Assembly: GCF_003938655.1 (NCBI RefSeq)
Contig: NZ_RJJT01000012.1
Location: 62,001 to 126,000 of the forward strand
Origin: Rhizobium pisi
GTDB lineage: Bacteria > Pseudomonadota > Alphaproteobacteria > Rhizobiales > Rhizobiaceae
Direction of reading: 5' to 3'
DNA length: 64,000 nt
Below are positions 62,364 through 64,000 of the stretch, piece by piece. The notes beneath the pieces are model-generated. The model ran no database searches. It was not told where the DNA came from and saw nothing but the letters and a program-made list of their open reading frames with translations. The position numbers and the translations under genes were made by a program. The number at the start of each line of letters is the position of its first letter. Within the stretch, counting starts at the first letter, position 1.

Positions 62364-63377
62364 ATGCGTTCTACGCGCACGTTATTCAATTCAGCCGCAC
62401 TGTCCGTCGTCATGCTCGCGTCGATGCTTGCAGCAAATTCTGCTCATGCAGCCGGCAAGATCACGCTGATGGTCGGCGGCTACGAAAAGCAGATCTATCT
62501 GCCCGCAAAACTCGCTGAAGGCCTCGGCTATTTCAAGGATGAAGGCCTCGATGTCGAGCTTCTGAACGAACCGGCCGGCGTCGATGCCGAGAACCAGCTT
62601 CTGGCCGGCGCGGTCCAGGGCGTTGTCGGCTTCTATGACCATTGCGTCGATCTGCAGGCGAAGGGGAAATTTGTCGAATCGGTCGTCCAGTTCAGCCAAG
62701 CTCCAGGCGAAGTCGAACTCGTCTCGGCCAAGCATCCGGAAATCAAGTCGATCGCGGACTTCAAGGGTCATAGCGCTGGGGTCACCGGTCTTGGTTCCTC
62801 GACCAACTTTCTGACCCAATACATGGCCAACAAGGCTGGTCTGAAGTCCGGCGACGTCACCTCCGTTCCGGTCGGCGCAGGCGCGACCTTTATCGCCGCC
62901 ATGCAGCAGGATGCGATCCAGGTGGGCATGACGACAGAACCGACGATCTCCCGTCTGCTGAAGACCAAGGAAGCAACCGTCCTCGTCGACATGCGCACGA
63001 TGGAAGGCGCACGCCAGGCACTCGGCGGTACTTATCCCGCAGCCTCGCTCTACATGGAAACCTCATGGGTCGATGCCCACAAGGACGATACCCAGAAGCT
63101 TGCCAATGCTTTCGTGAAGACGTTGCGCTTCATCAATACGCATTCCGGCGCCGAAATCGCCGACAAGATGCCGAAGGAATATTATGTCGGCGACAAGGAA
63201 GGTTACGTCAAAGCGCTCGACGAAGGTAAGGCGATGTTTACCGCCGATGGCGTGATGCCGGAAGATGGTCCGAAGACCGTTCTCTCGGTTCTTTCTTCCT
63301 TCTCGAAAAATATGCAGGGCAAGCAGATCGATCTTTCGAAGACCTACACCACGGAATTCGTCAAAAAGGTCATGTAA
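62364..63377 (+). CDS. ABC transporter substrate-binding protein, NMT1/SsuA-like
   Basis: A 337-residue periplasmic binding protein of the nitrate/sulfonate/taurine/thiamine-precursor class. A signal peptide with cleavage after SAHA (about residue 29) precedes GKITLMVGGYEKQIYLPAKL, and AEGLGYFKDEGLDVELL, the family hallmark, follows. IADFKGHSAGVTGLGSSTNF is the conserved anion/ligand loop region. ATG 62364 follows AGGAGGAG. The next gene is a SsuB/TauB-type ATPase. The ligand cannot be fixed between sulfonates, nitrate and pyrimidines. Confidence 0.9.
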   Translation: MRSTRTLFNSAALSVVMLASMLAANSAHAAGKITLMVGGYEKQIYLPAKLAEGLGYFKDEGLDVELLNEPAGVDAENQLLAGAVQGVVGFYDHCVDLQAKGKFVESVVQFSQAPGEVELVSAKHPEIKSIADFKGHSAGVTGLGSSTNFLTQYMANKAGLKSGDVTSVPVGAGATFIAAMQQDAIQVGMTTEPTISRLLKTKEATVLVDMRTMEGARQALGGTYPAASLYMETSWVDAHKDDTQKLANAFVKTLRFINTHSGAEIADKMPKEYYVGDKEGYVKALDEGKAMFTADGVMPEDGPKTVLSVLSSFSKNMQGKQIDLSKTYTTEFVKKVM

Positions 63378-63390
63378 GCGGCTTTCAGAT

Positions 63391-63418
63391 CCGCCTCCGG
63401 CACGTTCGCCGGCGGCGG
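63391..63418 (+). promoter_or_regulatory. Hairpin between binding-protein and ATPase genes
   Basis: An 11-base arm (63391-63401) pairs with 63408-63418 with a single mismatch and a six-base loop, starting 14 bases after the binding-protein stop. It has no T tract. As after the other binding-protein genes in the window, it probably stabilises or attenuates the transcript. Confidence 0.5.
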
Positions 63419-63471
63419 ACATGTCCTCGGCTTCGCGTGCGAGCCTAACCAGCGCGCGTCAGGAAAAACCA

Positions 63472-64000
63472 ATGTCAGACATCAGCATTCGCAAGCCGGC
63501 AATCGAGCTTCTCAATGTCAGCAGGCGCTTTGTTTCTCCGACAGGCAAGTCGCTGACGGCATTGCGCGATTTCACCATGTCCGTGGAAGAAGGCGAGTTC
63601 GTCGCTGTCGTTGGCCCGACCGGCTGCGGCAAATCCACCACGCTTAACCTGGTAACGGGTCTTGCGCGGCCGAGCGCCGGCGAGGTCAGGCTGATGGGCG
63701 GACCCGTCGACGGTATCGATCCGCGCGTCGGCTTCGTCTTCCAGACGGACGCGCTCTTTCCCTGGAGCAATGTCATCGACAACGTTATGGCCGGCCCCCT
63801 GTTTCGCGGCAAGGGGAGGAAGGAAGCAGAAGATAGCGCCAAACGTTGGCTTCAGCGCGTCGGCCTTTCAAAGTTTCTGCATCACTATCCGCATCAGCTT
63901 TCGGGCGGTATGCGCAAGCGCGTATCGCTGGCCCAGACCTTCATCAACGAGCCGGAAATCCTGCTGATGGATGAACCCTTCTCGGCGCTCGACGTGCAGA
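63472..64000 (+). CDS. ABC transporter ATP-binding protein, SsuB/TauB-like (3' end outside window)
   Basis: The first 176 codons of an ATPase that runs off the window. After MSDISIRKPAIELLNVSRRF come Walker A (GPTGCGKST), the Q-loop (VFQTDALFPW), the signature LSGGMRKRVSLAQTF and Walker B (ILLMDEPFSALD). This is the nitrate/sulfonate/taurine subfamily, matching the binding protein upstream. ATG 63472 follows AGGAAAAACCA. A permease gene is expected beyond the window. Confidence 0.92.
   Translation, partial: MSDISIRKPAIELLNVSRRFVSPTGKSLTALRDFTMSVEEGEFVAVVGPTGCGKSTTLNLVTGLARPSAGEVRLMGGPVDGIDPRVGFVFQTDALFPWSNVIDNVMAGPLFRGKGRKEAEDSAKRWLQRVGLSKFLHHYPHQLSGGMRKRVSLAQTFINEPEILLMDEPFSALDVQ

Overview
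The window looks like a piece of an alphaproteobacterial, most probably rhizobial (Rhizobiales) genome, perhaps a megaplasmid or an accessory part of a chromosome. This rests on the high G+C content, the dense ABC-transporter and catabolic operons, the rhizobial-type short secreted proteins, and the alphaproteobacterial type of anti-Shine-Dalgarno small RNA. No replication or conjugation genes are seen, so the replicon type is unknown.

Region 1 (1-15.5 kb, + strand) holds nutrient uptake and degradation operons. A Pot-type (polyamine/opine-like) ABC transporter is followed by an aldehyde dehydrogenase, a YtcJ-type amidohydrolase and a GntR/FCD regulator. Next come a polar-amino-acid ABC system (binding protein and two permeases, no ATPase), a gamma-glutamyltranspeptidase homologue, an isochorismatase-fold hydrolase, an aldo/keto reductase, an amidase and an AraC regulator.

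Region 2 (15.6-23.7 kb, - strand) is one seven-gene polyamine operon: class III aminotransferase, PotFGHI-like transporter, acetylpolyamine deacetylase-like hydrolase, aldehyde dehydrogenase. Region 3 (24.0-32.5 kb) is a betaine-type ABC transporter (ProXWV-like) in one - strand operon with a GMC flavin dehydrogenase and an 840-codon tandem class III CoA-transferase, with a divergent LysR gene. The combination resembles DddD-type clusters for dimethylsulfoniopropionate (DMSP) breakdown.

Region 4 (32.5-47.9 kb) mixes intact genes (glucose-6-phosphate dehydrogenase, DUF938 methyltransferase, SRAP peptidase, NIPSNAP protein, class III adenylate cyclase) with many decayed ones: NmrA-like, LigD, peptidyl-prolyl isomerase, two alcohol dehydrogenase ends, TniQ, ArdC and RDD. 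It also holds a - strand array of four hairpins with CCTCCTCCC loops, best explained as cuckoo-type small RNAs.

Region 5 (48-60.4 kb, - strand) is a type I secretion locus: a small membrane protein, a 2743-residue exported protein with a Hint domain and about 25 degenerate calcium-site-like repeats, and the HlyB- and HlyD-type export proteins. No TolC homologue is present. Region 6 (60.8-64 kb) has a broken EAL-domain gene next to an IS5-family element, then a strong terminator-like hairpin and the start of an NMT1/SsuA-type ABC operon that runs off the window.
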